Shown: positions 26,092 through 34,866 of the stretch, one piece after another
Layout: each line of letters begins with the position of its first letter
Position numbering within the stretch: position 1 is the stretch's first letter
Assembly (NCBI GenBank): GCA_021842405.1
Contig: JAKBZR010000022.1
Coordinates: 1 to 39,119, forward strand
DNA length: 39,119 bases
Direction of reading: 5' to 3'
Source: a bacterium
GTDB taxonomy: Bacteria > Armatimonadota > Chthonomonadetes > Chthonomonadales > JAMCWF01
Program-made: the position numbers and the translations under genes
Notes under the pieces: generated by a model
The model's input: only the letters and a program-made list of their open reading frames with translations
Databases searched by the model: none
Told to the model about the DNA's origin: nothing

Positions 26092-27253
26092 TTTGTGTGA
26101 CGGCACCACCCTTCACTTCGTAGATGTTTGATTGCTCCAGCAGCGTTTCAGGGAACCCTTTTATTGTGGTGGTGGACAAGAAGGTCTGCCCGAAACCATT
26201 CGTTTTCTCAAGCAGAATTCGCTGCCGCTGCGGATCCAGGTCCGAAAGCACATCATCAAGCAGCAGAACGGGGTTTTCACCAAGTCTCCCCATTGCCACC
26301 TCAAATTCGGCCATTTTAAGGCTGAGCGCGGCCGTTCGCTGCTGGCCTTGTGATGCGAAAACCCGCGCCTCAGAACCGTTGATCAAGATTGAGAGGTCAT
26401 CCCGCTGCGGTCCGGAAAGGGTCATCCCGCGCCGTAGCTCATCGGAGGCTACCCGCTCCAAGTCGCTACGAAATGCCTGCCCCCAATCCATTTCAGGGCG
26501 ATCAGTGGGCTGAGCCGTCCCATTCTGCAGCGCACTACAAAGGTATCGGATATCAAGCTTCTCCTCGCCGTTAGTCAGCTCGGAATGAATGGTTTGAGCC
26601 AGTGGCGAGATTTCTTTCACAAATAAATCTCGGCGCTCAAAGAGGTGAGCTCCATACTCCACAATTTGGTCGGTCCAAGCATCCAACCCGTTATCTCCGG
26701 AACCATATTCTGCCATATCGTGTAAGAGACGGTTTCGTTGCTCCAGCGCTCGGCGGTACCGAAGAAGGTAGTGGTTGTAAATCGGGTTGAGCTGCGATAT
26801 TTCTAGATTGAGAAATCGGCGGCGGTCCTGCGGCTCACCTGCGATAATGTCCAGGTCGAACGAGTTAAAACAAACTGCGGTCAGATGCCCTAAATAATCG
26901 GATAACCGGCTGCGACGGGCACCATTCACCTGTAGGTTTTTTTTGCCGAGAGAGGATATCCGCACCTCCATTAAAACTGTGCCGGCATCCTCTCTCTCTA
27001 CCTCCGCTGAAATTACGGCAACCTTTTCGAACCGAGTCATTTCCGATACTTGGCCATTTTGGCATAATTGAATGATATCGGCATCTCTAGCGGATCGAAA
27101 TGAATGGGTGGAGGCTAAGATTTGAATTGCCTCCAGCAGGTTGGTCTTGCCTTGTGCGTTGTCACCGACGAAGATATTCAGTCTCGGCCCAACGTCTAAG
27201 GTGAGCTGGTCATAATTCCGAAATGAGGACAGATGAAGGTGATTGATCCGCAT
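26081..27253 (-). CDS. recF: DNA replication and repair protein RecF
   Basis: The 390-aa SMC-like ATPase has the RecF start INHLHLSSFRNY, Walker A GDNAQGKT (30-37), the ABC signature LSGPQRDDL and Walker B VLLLDDVLSDLD. It helps load RecA at gaps in single-stranded DNA together with RecO and RecR. It precedes the dciA-like gene with an 11-base overlap. The dnaN gene that often lies upstream is absent: a 519-base gene-free region and a divergent GAF gene are there instead. Confidence 0.95.
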   Translation of the reverse strand: MRINHLHLSSFRNYDQLTLDVGPRLNIFVGDNAQGKTNLLEAIQILASTHSFRSARDADIIQLCQNGQVSEMTRFEKVAVISAEVEREDAGTVLMEVRISSLGKKNLQVNGARRSRLSDYLGHLTAVCFNSFDLDIIAGEPQDRRRFLNLEISQLNPIYNHYLLRYRRALEQRNRLLHDMAEYGSGDNGLDAWTDQIVEYGAHLFERRDLFVKEISPLAQTIHSELTNGEEKLDIRYLCSALQNGTAQPTDRPEMDWGQAFRSDLERVASDELRRGMTLSGPQRDDLSILINGSEARVFASQGQQRTAALSLKMAEFEVAMGRLGENPVLLLDDVLSDLDPQRQRILLEKTNGFGQTFLSTTTIKGFPETLLEQSNIYEVKGGAVTQNAK

Positions 27254-27305
27254 ACTTCAGATTATGCAACATTGCTCGTGAAAATGTAACCGTAGGCTTG
27301 GACTG

Positions 27306-27380
27306 AAAGAGTTCAGTTTTGTGGGAATGATTTTCGTTCGACCCCACCCCATCCCTCCCCGCAAGCGGGGAGGGTTCCAC
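27306..27380 (-). repeat. Third copy of the GAGTTCAGTT element (one end)
   Basis: The outer sequence GAAAGAGTTCAGTTTTGTGG and the following GATTTTCGTTCGACCCC match, in reverse complement, the right end of the copy at 119-247. It includes an internal hairpin, here CCCTCCCCGC/GCGGGGAGGG (27353-27374). The opposite end is not recognisable, so this looks like a solo or decayed copy. Confidence 0.6.
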
Positions 27381-27694
27381 CCATTCATTGGTAGAGATGG
27401 GCTTGAACCCGAAACAGGGCATTTGGGGGTAACTATCCGGAATCCGATAAGTTATTCTTAATTCGGTAGTTGTATTAGTACGGTGGAAACGGTTGATTTC
27501 GTGCCTGATCCTGAATGGAATCGTGGTGGAAAGAGACGCTCTTAAATACACCACCTTTAACATCGTGATCGGCGATAAGATAATAAATAGCAGATTTACA
27601 CTCAATTTCAACATGGAGGTGGATAAAATGTGGAATTTGCGTCGATTCCATAGAGCTAAGATATGGCAAAATTACCCTAAACGGCAATTTTTGC

Positions 27695-27723
27695 TTGACA
27701 GCCGGATGAATGTGTGCTTAAAT
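27695..27723 (+). promoter_or_regulatory. Promoter of the GAF-domain gene
   Basis: A consensus TTGACA (27695-27700) is followed after 17 bases by TTAAAT (27718-27723). Transcription would begin about 40 bases before the ATG at 27773. No strong ribosome binding site follows. Confidence 0.6.
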
Positions 27724-27772
27724 CAGTCGTTAACCCTGAATTCAATTTAGATATGTTTTTCCTATTTAGTTG

Positions 27773-29758
27773 ATGATCACCGATACTCAATCATCAAAAT
27801 CGCGTAGCGCACTGCATCGGTTGTTAAATGCGGTCGCGGATCGAAACGACACAACCACTACTTTAAACGTAATTGCACACGAAGCGATGGATCTGACGCA
27901 GGCTTCAAGTGCGGTGATTGGTGTCTTATCCCCAGATGGAGACTTTCTGGACATCATCTCAGCGACCGGTGAAAACGCGGCCGAGCTAATGGGGCTGAGG
28001 CTCATCACCTCATCATCACAATTTTCACCTGCTTTGTCGCAGGGCGCCCCGGTCGCAATTCGCGTCACCGATGATGAGCCATCCAATCAGCTCAATTTAC
28101 CGATCGGTTTTATCTGTGTCTGCCCAATCCAGCAAAGCGGCCGCAATATTGGTGCCATAGCAGTGACGCGAGCGAGCGAAAGCCAGCCATTTATCGGCGA
28201 GGATGAGGAGCGGCTTTCGCTGTTGGCCGATATTGTCGCTATACTATTGCAGAGGGACAAAGACTCAAAAGAGGCTTCTTCGAAGGCTCGAGAGCTGCGG
28301 GCGCTCTATCAACTGACGGAAACGGTGGGAACGAACCCCAATCTATCGGCGGTGCTCGGCACTGCATTGCGAGCGGCGAGTGACGGTTTGGAGCACCACT
28401 CCGCCACCATATTCCTATTGAACGATGAAAAGACACACCTTTTCATTGCGGCCGACGTAGGCTTGAGTGAAGAAGAGCGCGAGGTGATGCTCTCCGCAAC
28501 CGACCCGCACGTAATCCGTCTTTTGAAAAGCAATGATGCAACCATGCTGACCGGTGACGAGCTGCTGAGCAGCTTTCCTGAACTTTCAGGGCCTCGTCAA
28601 GCGACGATATTATCGGCCCCAATCAGAACCCATGTTGAGCCAGTTGGTCTTCTGCTGGTGACCAGCTCGCAGCGGGACGCCTATGATGAGCGGGACGCGA
28701 TGCTGGTGGCGGCCGTTGCGCGGCAGGCGGGGTTGGCGATCGAGAACGCGCGCTTGTATGAGGATGCCACCCTTCGTGAGCGCGAGGCGAGAGCGCTGTA
28801 CGAAATATCGTTGGAGCTGAGCACCTCGTTGGATGCGTCCGTAGTTAGCCGGGTTGCAGCGGAGCGAGCTTGCGACCTGCTGCAGACCGACTGCGTGGCG
28901 CTTTACCGCTGCCGTTCGCACACCGAAAAGGAAGTGCTGACCGCGATAGCCAGTTCCTCCTCAAATCTTGAATTGCCCAACTCCATTGAGCCGGGAAATG
29001 GAATCGTGGGTTGGGTCTCTTTGTGGCAAACGCCGGCATCGGTTGCCGATGTGGCGGCTGACAGCCGAAACGCAACGATGCCCCTTGATCTCAACGCCAG
29101 ATCCGCCCTTTGCGTGCCCATCACATTCGGTGAGACAACCATCGGAGCGATACTGGCCATTTCCGAAAGAAGGCGGCTGTTTACGGTCGCTGATCTGGAG
29201 CTGCTTTATACGATTGCCAACCAGACTGCAATCGCCCTCGCCAATGCGAGTCGGTTTGAAGCGGTGCGCATCCGAAAATCCGAAATGGCCAACGCCCTGA
29301 AACGGACGGCGCGCGGGCTGGGCTTAGCCATTGCTGAAAATGAAATCCCGCGCCTTTTTGCCCATCTGGCAGTGAGCATTATGCAGGCGGACAAGGCGAT
29401 GCTTTACCGAGTGGGCGGATCCGGGCTTTTCTGTACAGCGACGGTTAACCTTGCAACCGGGCCGGGCACTAAAATGGACCCGGGAGAAGGACTGGCCGGT
29501 GCGGTGATGCGGTCCGGCAGGCCGCTCGCCATCCACCAGTTGGGTGAATACGACCCAAATTACCTCTATCGCTGGATTCAGGATGAGGAGGTGTGCGGCT
29601 ATCTGGGCTTACCGATTAAAAGCGGTCGGCGTCTGGTTGGAATTTTGGAAATCTACACGCGCGAGCCACGCACCTTTTCGATTGAAGAGATCAGAACATT
29701 GACCACTTTTGCACGCCGCGCCCGTGTGGCCGATTCGCTGCTGAATCCCACCGATTAG
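27773..29758 (+). CDS. Four-GAF-domain sensory protein without output domain
   Basis: The 661-aa soluble protein consists of four consecutive GAF-type domains, at about residues 15-160, 175-330, 340-495 and 505-655. Each has the GAF features of a central beta sheet, an IGxIxV/GAIL-type strand and a closing A-I-A-N-A helix, with linking helices such as ELRALYQLTE and EARALYEISLE. No kinase, GGDEF, HTH or phosphatase module follows. It may bind small molecules or redox cofactors and signal through a partner. The start is taken as ATG 27773 directly after a TTG in frame. It is divergent from recF and precedes a glycosidase gene by 114 bases. Confidence 0.82.
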   Translation: MITDTQSSKSRSALHRLLNAVADRNDTTTTLNVIAHEAMDLTQASSAVIGVLSPDGDFLDIISATGENAAELMGLRLITSSSQFSPALSQGAPVAIRVTDDEPSNQLNLPIGFICVCPIQQSGRNIGAIAVTRASESQPFIGEDEERLSLLADIVAILLQRDKDSKEASSKARELRALYQLTETVGTNPNLSAVLGTALRAASDGLEHHSATIFLLNDEKTHLFIAADVGLSEEEREVMLSATDPHVIRLLKSNDATMLTGDELLSSFPELSGPRQATILSAPIRTHVEPVGLLLVTSSQRDAYDERDAMLVAAVARQAGLAIENARLYEDATLREREARALYEISLELSTSLDASVVSRVAAERACDLLQTDCVALYRCRSHTEKEVLTAIASSSSNLELPNSIEPGNGIVGWVSLWQTPASVADVAADSRNATMPLDLNARSALCVPITFGETTIGAILAISERRRLFTVADLELLYTIANQTAIALANASRFEAVRIRKSEMANALKRTARGLGLAIAENEIPRLFAHLAVSIMQADKAMLYRVGGSGLFCTATVNLATGPGTKMDPGEGLAGAVMRSGRPLAIHQLGEYDPNYLYRWIQDEEVCGYLGLPIKSGRRLVGILEIYTREPRTFSIEEIRTLTTFARRARVADSLLNPTD

Positions 29759-29776
29759 CCCTTTTATTCAAAGTGA

Positions 29777-29792
29777 CGGCGATAGGTCGCCG
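29777..29792. terminator. Short GC hairpin after the GAF gene
   Basis: CGGCGA/TCGCCG with a 4-base loop lies just after the GAF gene stop. The T run is weak (GCAGCTTTAAA). This is a modest candidate terminator in the 114-base gap. Confidence 0.3.
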
Positions 29793-29872
29793 CAGCTTTA
29801 AATGACCAATAGGGAGACGCAGACCAATCCTCTATAAATTCCCAGCATCGGCCTGACTGGTGGAGATGACGG

Positions 29873-32227
29873 ATGGTTCATACAAGAATAAAAGCAATAT
29901 CGCGCCGAAAGTTTTTGCAGTTGGTCGCAGGAGGCTATGGAGTGAGCGCTATGAATCCTAATGCAATTGCCGACGAGGTGAAAAAGGCTTTGAATCCCAA
30001 TGACCCGTTTACGGTCCTCTGGGAGACGCCCAGCCGAGATGCAGCCGGCTCCTTGCCGATGGGAAACGGCGAGGTCGGGATCAATCTTTGGGTGGACGAA
30101 GGGGGAAGCCTGTTTTTCTACATCAGCCGGAGCGATTCGCTCAGCGAGGTGTCCAGACTGGTCAAAGTTGGCGGGGTGCAAATCCAATTCACCCCCAATC
30201 CCTTGAATAACGCGGCGCTATTCAAACAACTGCTTCTCCTGCGAGAAGGGATTTGCCAGATCACGATGGGGCGAGGTGGGAAGAAGCTCACCCTTAAAGT
30301 GTTTGTGGATGTGGATCAGCCGGTTATCCATATCGTTGGAAGCTCAACATCTCCAATTTCGGTGAAGGCGACGCCGATCTGCTGGCGAAAAGAGTCGCGC
30401 ACCATCCAGCCGGGAGAAGATCAGTTATCCGCCTGGGCAATGCATGAGGCGCCCTTTCCACTGATCGAAGCGGCCGATGTATTCCCTAGCACAACCGAGG
30501 ACGCATTGGTCTGGTATCACCGGAATGAAAAAAGGATGGAGATCGCTTATCCCTCCACGATCGAAATCCAATCGCTGGAGTCCATAGCCGATCTGGAGCA
30601 TGATCCGCTGCTGAATCGCACCTTTGGCGGTTGGATGGTGGGAGCCGGCTTCAAGAAGGCGGAAGGGCATACAATCCAGTCTGAAGAGCATGTCAAATCC
30701 TTTGCGTTGAGGGTGGCAGCTCCCTGCTTCCAAGCCGTATCAGCTCAAGAATGGATGGAGGAGGCTCAACGGATCGCCGCCGCATCGGCCGATTTTCAGC
30801 GACCCATGCGAAAAACGAGGTCATGGTGGAAGGCGTACTGGGAGCGCTCATGGGTATTGGTAAGCCGTGCTTCTATAGCTGCCCAATCACCCTCAGACGC
30901 CGAAGCAGAATCCCTAACTCGCGGGTATATCCTGCAAAATTATATGCAAGCCTGTGGAGGTAAGGGAACCTATCCGATCAAGTTCAATGGGGGCGTCTTC
31001 ACGGTTGAGCCGAAAGCGATGAACAAGCCGTACAGCCCGGATTGGCGGGCATGGGGAGAGTGCTACTGGTGGCAAAACACACGCCACATGTATCACCCGA
31101 TGCCGGCAGCCGGCTCGACCGAGATGATGAGCCCGCTATTCAAGATGTACCGGGATGTGCTGCCCATCTGTGAGGGACGTGCAAAGCTCTACTATCAATC
31201 CATCGGCAGCTATTTTCCGGAGACGATGACGATTTGGGGCACCTATTCAAACTGCGATTACGGCTGGAATCGGGAGGGGCATCCGGCCAATGATGTGATG
31301 AGCCCGTGGTGGCGATACGCCTGGAATCAGGGGCCGGAGCTGGTTGCCCTGATGTTGGACAACTGGGATTACACCCAACACGCCGGCTTCCTGAAGCAGC
31401 AGCTTTTGCCGATGGCGTTATCGGTCTTGAGGTACTTTGACACCCGCTTTAAGAAGGATTCCGATGGCAAAATTGTGCTGAACCCGGACCAATCGGTGGA
31501 AACCTACTGGTACGATGTGATCAACGATACGCCTACGGTTGCCGGCCTGAACGATATCACGGCTCGCTTGTGCGACCTCCCCTCTCACCTTCTCACCACC
31601 AAGGAGCGGCGATTTTTTGAAAGAATGAGGGAGGCTTGCCCAGCGGTAGCGACCGAGGAGGCGGTGGTAGATGGAAAACCGCAGCGCATCATTGCGCCGG
31701 CGAAACGGTATGAGAAGCGCCTATCGAATTGCGAAAATCCGGAGCTCTATGCGATCTGGCCGTTCAGGCTGTATGGTATCGGCAGGCCAGGGTTGGAGAT
31801 GGCGCGGGCGACCTACGCCCACCGGATAAACCATCTGGATGTGGGCTGGGGTTATGATGGAAATTGCGCCGCCTTGCTGGGGTTGCGCGAGGAGGCGGCG
31901 CGCATCATGAAAGTAAAATGCGCGAACTCCAATCCGGCTTATCGCTGGCCCGCGACCTGGGGTCCGAACTTTGACTGGCTTCCCGATCAAAACCATGGCG
32001 GCAATTTGCTGGAGACCACTCAACTGATGCTGCTCCAGTATGTGGGCCGGAAGATATGGCTGTTGCCGGCCTGGCCGGAGGACTGGGATGTTCATTTCAA
32101 GCTGCATGCCCCCTACCGAACCGTGGTGGAGTGCAACTACCGCCGCGGAAAAATCGTTGATCTAAAGGTGACGCCCGATTCACGGGCGAAGGATGTGGTG
32201 GATATGAGCCATCAATCCAGCTTGTGA
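29873..32227 (+). CDS. Tat-signalled DUF5703-type glycoside hydrolase
   Basis: The 784-aa protein has a twin-arginine signal (SRRKFLQLV, residues 10-18). A DUF5703-type beta-sandwich domain follows (about 40-290; GSLPMGNGEVGINLWVDEGG). An (alpha/alpha)6 six-hairpin glycosidase-like domain comes next, and the protein ends in a small beta domain with the LLPAWPEDWDVHFKLHAPY motif. That ending is typical of GH95-like and related enzymes. It probably hydrolyses a glycosidic bond in the exported fraction, but the linkage is unknown. GGAG lies 7 bases before the ATG. It stands apart from the GH3/GH116 pair but adds to the same polysaccharide theme. Confidence 0.78.
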   Translation: MVHTRIKAISRRKFLQLVAGGYGVSAMNPNAIADEVKKALNPNDPFTVLWETPSRDAAGSLPMGNGEVGINLWVDEGGSLFFYISRSDSLSEVSRLVKVGGVQIQFTPNPLNNAALFKQLLLLREGICQITMGRGGKKLTLKVFVDVDQPVIHIVGSSTSPISVKATPICWRKESRTIQPGEDQLSAWAMHEAPFPLIEAADVFPSTTEDALVWYHRNEKRMEIAYPSTIEIQSLESIADLEHDPLLNRTFGGWMVGAGFKKAEGHTIQSEEHVKSFALRVAAPCFQAVSAQEWMEEAQRIAAASADFQRPMRKTRSWWKAYWERSWVLVSRASIAAQSPSDAEAESLTRGYILQNYMQACGGKGTYPIKFNGGVFTVEPKAMNKPYSPDWRAWGECYWWQNTRHMYHPMPAAGSTEMMSPLFKMYRDVLPICEGRAKLYYQSIGSYFPETMTIWGTYSNCDYGWNREGHPANDVMSPWWRYAWNQGPELVALMLDNWDYTQHAGFLKQQLLPMALSVLRYFDTRFKKDSDGKIVLNPDQSVETYWYDVINDTPTVAGLNDITARLCDLPSHLLTTKERRFFERMREACPAVATEEAVVDGKPQRIIAPAKRYEKRLSNCENPELYAIWPFRLYGIGRPGLEMARATYAHRINHLDVGWGYDGNCAALLGLREEAARIMKVKCANSNPAYRWPATWGPNFDWLPDQNHGGNLLETTQLMLLQYVGRKIWLLPAWPEDWDVHFKLHAPYRTVVECNYRRGKIVDLKVTPDSRAKDVVDMSHQSSL

Positions 32228-32390
32228 GTATCGCATAATTTCACCTATCGTCTGAACCACGATTTACATGGTTAAAGGATGGCAGATTTAAACAGGTCAG
32301 ATAAATCGCCAGAAATACCACTTCTTAAGTCCGCATCAAGGCGCATGAGATTATAGATCATCGAATTCGATTTGAGATGAGCGCTCTCCC

Positions 32391-32420
32391 TTGACAGTGG
32401 CCGCCCCATTCTGTCATATT
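32391..32420 (+). promoter_or_regulatory. Promoter of the tRNA-Asn gene
   Basis: A consensus TTGACA (32391-32396) and CATATT (32415-32420) with an 18-base spacer lie about 25 bases before the mature tRNA start. Confidence 0.6.
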
Positions 32421-32444
32421 ATGGATGCTAAGAAGCCGCGATTT

Positions 32445-32519
32445 TCCCCGCTAGCTCAACGGCAGAGCATCCGGCTGTTAACCGGAGGGTTGGTGGTTCG
32501 AATCCACCGCGGGGAGCCA
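32445..32519 (+). tRNA. tRNA-Asn (GTT)
   Basis: The full cloverleaf is visible: acceptor TCCCCGC/GCGGGGA, D arm GCTC/GAGC, anticodon stem TCCGG/CCGGA with loop CTGTTAA and anticodon GTT at 32477-32479, and T arm GGTGG-TTCGAAT-CCACC. The discriminator is G, and CCA is encoded at 32517-32519. The Rhs array begins about 180 bases beyond its 3' end, a common insertion point for acquired DNA. Confidence 0.96.
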
Positions 32520-32696
32520 GAATATTCAAAAGGTAAAGCTTCTCTCGTGATTAGCCCGCCCTCTTGGTGCAAGCTGGAGTTTGACCAGCGCGGCCACCCC
32601 CTTCTTCCTCGCGCTGGAACCATGGAGCTACAATCAAAAGGGTGTAAACTGCCGAGTTGAAAAGGCGGCCTGCAGCAGGCAGGGGGTATCCTTTAG

Positions 32697-32960
32697 TGCC
32701 TGGCCCTCACATAAAGCCGATCCGCCAAATCCCGCCAGTACCCGACCTGACCGCCGAAGCGCAGCGGGTTGGCCGTCGTGCCCGATACAGCCAACTCCTC
32801 ATCGAACGCCTTGTACAGGCAACTGTCGGTGATATTACCACCGATTGAGACCAATATTCTACTGTTGCTCTGCGGGTCAAACCCGTAGAAGCTGCTGGTT
32901 GAGCCCCTTCGCTCAGCGGACAGTTCGCTCCGCCTCGGTAATCCAGTCCTTAATATTGGG
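32697..32960 (-). pseudogene. Truncated Rhs core end without a tip (array member 4)
   Basis: Reading on the minus strand, SAERRGSTSSFYGFD to RLYVRARH matches the core end in the three complete array members, then stops at a TAA just where the others continue with LRxDLGRW. The region before SAERRG corresponds to the D-Y-P-G-E-W-G-G stretch but is frameshifted. There is no proper start, no variable tip and no companion. This is a broken remnant at the tRNA-proximal end of the array. Confidence 0.8.
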
Positions 32961-33125
32961 TGGAAGCAGGAAGAGTTAATCTTGATCGGTCTCGATGAAG
33001 TTATATGCAATTTGCTTAACCTCTATCTATTGGGAATGCCTGAACCTTTACGCAAAGATATGTTGGTATATTTTGTATCTCCTGCTATAATTCCTTCAAC
33101 AGGTTTTTGCAACAGGCTCAAAGGG

Positions 33126-33797
33126 TTATTTGCCTTTACTTTGTTGATCAAATTCTTTTATTATCCCATTCCATGTTTTTAGCCCTACAGATTTGAGAAT
33201 AGGGTCTTGTTTTACAATTGGCCCGGCTATAGTTAAATATATATCATATTCTGCTCGAGACGTGGCAAACACTAGATCACTAACCTCCTTAAATTTAAAC
33301 TTTCGTGAACTGGAATCAACAATTTCATATCTCGCTAAATAGCCGGGGTATTTATGAATCCATTCAGGTTTGGCAAAAATTAAATGGAAATTAGTATTAT
33401 CAACTTTACGAGTGATCTCACTAAAATGCCTCGCCCCCATTTGTGTAAACGTATTCATTCCCTTTAAAAAATCACTCGGTTTAGTCGGCTTATATTTACT
33501 GGTCAATCCGGGTGGAAAAACGGTTCTAGTTATATGTATATCCGTTTCTGAATTTTTCGTTTTCCTAGAAAAAGTGATATCATCGAAAGTTTTAGAAATG
33601 AAATTGTGATACGTCCAACCATTAGGTACTTTAATTCGATATTTTCCAATAGTAACCAAACGATTGATTCCTGCCAAATGTTTGCGCGCTACAGGATGTG
33701 TAGAAGTTTCAATCTTCTTTACACATTTATTACAGCCTGTCAAAACTAAGCAGCAAATTGAACCTATAATTACTTGTTTAATATTAATCATACCCAT
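33126..33797 (-). CDS. Lipoprotein companion of the third Rhs tip
   Basis: The 223-aa protein has a lipoprotein signal (IIGSICCLVLTGC, lipobox LTGC with Cys22), so it is anchored in a membrane outside the cytoplasm. The rest, with KVPNGWTYHNFISKTFDDITF and RAEYDIYLTIAGPIV, looks like a compact alpha/beta domain; I recognise no family. It is visibly AT-richer than the chromosomal genes. It follows the third Rhs tip by 145 bases, the place where immunity genes follow Rhs toxins, so an immunity or partner role is plausible. AGGAG stands 9 bases before the ATG. Confidence 0.65.
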   Translation of the reverse strand: MGMINIKQVIIGSICCLVLTGCNKCVKKIETSTHPVARKHLAGINRLVTIGKYRIKVPNGWTYHNFISKTFDDITFSRKTKNSETDIHITRTVFPPGLTSKYKPTKPSDFLKGMNTFTQMGARHFSEITRKVDNTNFHLIFAKPEWIHKYPGYLARYEIVDSSSRKFKFKEVSDLVFATSRAEYDIYLTIAGPIVKQDPILKSVGLKTWNGIIKEFDQQSKGK

Positions 33798-33942
33798 TTC
33801 TTTCTACTCCTATTATCTGATTTACAATCAGAAATATACATTATCCTCCACTTTTGAAAATGCATTTGTGTACGACAAATAGATTTATAAAACCGGTTAC
33901 CTGCAATATCAAAACAAATTGGCTCCGATATTATTCCATATC

Positions 33943-34803
33943 TTATCTTAGTTCCGGAAAATGGATCTTTATCTTTGTGCACTGCGAGAAACACTCTTTA
34001 AATTTAAAAGCCGCATAGTGCCCCTGATCTGGTGAACAAAAAGCTTTATAACAAGCTAGTTCGCAACTATAGCACACCCAATATTTTACATCCGGATCAT
34101 CGAGGCAATCACTATATAATGCTTCCCGACATGCATCACAATTTGCATTCCACCCATCACATGGATCATTACATCCACTGGATGGTGGCGGCGGGGGAGA
34201 TGGTGCTTTTGGAGGACAAGAAGGCGGACACTGCTTAATTCTAAATTCACTGCAACCTTTCTTTGCCATTACGCAAGCAGCAGTAGATGTCATACCCCAT
34301 TCACACCACGCTTGAAAACAACACTCAAAACAATAACCAATGGGTGAAAAAGGGCATATCCGGTTACCGCAATCAACCCCGCGCCAATCCTTACCCAGAG
34401 GATCTATAAATACTCCCGGTCTATTCCCTACATACCGGTACAAATTCCAATCACCCTCGAACCCGATCGGATCCCGGCTCATCCATCTCCCCAAATCCGT
34501 CCGCAGGTGCCTCGTCCTTACGTACAACCTGCTCGCGATGTCCCGCCAGTAGCCGACCTGCCCGACAAACCGCAGCGGATTGACCGTCGTTCCCGATACC
34601 AGAAGCTCCTCTCCGAACGCCTTGTATAGGTAGCTGTCGGTAATATTTCCGCCGATTGAGACCAATATTCTAGTATTGCTCTGCTGGTCAAACCCGTAAA
34701 AGCTGCTGGTTGAGCCCCTTCGCTCCGAAGCCAATCCGCCCCACATTCCTGGATAGTCGGTGTAGTGCGCCTGTGTCACCAGATTGGCGTCCGTCTCGAT
34801 CAA
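33943..34803 (-). CDS. Rhs core end with 21-cysteine tip (array member 3)
   Basis: The first 125 residues or so are the end of an Rhs/YD-repeat core: SERRGSTSSFYGFDQQ, the YLYKAFGEEL block, FVGQVGYWRD and the LGRWMSRDPIGF border motif, then YRYVGNRPGVFIDPLG. After it comes a unique tip of about 150 residues with 21 cysteines and a proline-rich PSPPPPPSSG spacer. The tip is unlike any toxin that I recognise. There is no ATG or ribosome site: the frame opens after a stop and the first usable codon is TTG, so it may be a silent cassette that needs recombination into a full rhs gene. Heavy Cys content suggests disulfides outside the cytoplasm. Confidence 0.72.
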   Translation of the reverse strand: MIETDANLVTQAHYTDYPGMWGGLASERRGSTSSFYGFDQQSNTRILVSIGGNITDSYLYKAFGEELLVSGTTVNPLRFVGQVGYWRDIASRLYVRTRHLRTDLGRWMSRDPIGFEGDWNLYRYVGNRPGVFIDPLGKDWRGVDCGNRICPFSPIGYCFECCFQAWCEWGMTSTAACVMAKKGCSEFRIKQCPPSCPPKAPSPPPPPSSGCNDPCDGWNANCDACREALYSDCLDDPDVKYWVCYSCELACYKAFCSPDQGHYAAFKFKECFSQCTKIKIHFPELR

Positions 34804-34866
34804 AACGTTCTGGCCGTCACGAACGAAGAGCCTTCATTTTTAAATTTTTTTCAACGGCCAACTAGA

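Larger units (their letters stand above)
27254..27772. other. Gene-free region between recF and the GAF gene
   Basis: It holds an inverted copy of the right half of the GAGTTCAGTT element (27306-27374) and a good promoter for the GAF gene (27695-27723). The small frames on both strands at 27475-27750 lack ribosome sites and recognisable motifs. I see no RNA gene. Confidence 0.55.

Noticed and set aside
27475-27750. Overlapping small frames on both strands before the GAF gene
   Set aside because: No ribosome binding sites and no motif; the plus-strand one runs through the GAF promoter.
33816-33832. Anticodon-arm-like hairpin TCTGA-TTTACAA-TCAGA before the lipoprotein gene
   Set aside because: A 5-bp stem and 7-base loop resemble a tRNA anticodon arm, but no D arm, T arm or acceptor stem surrounds it; likely chance.
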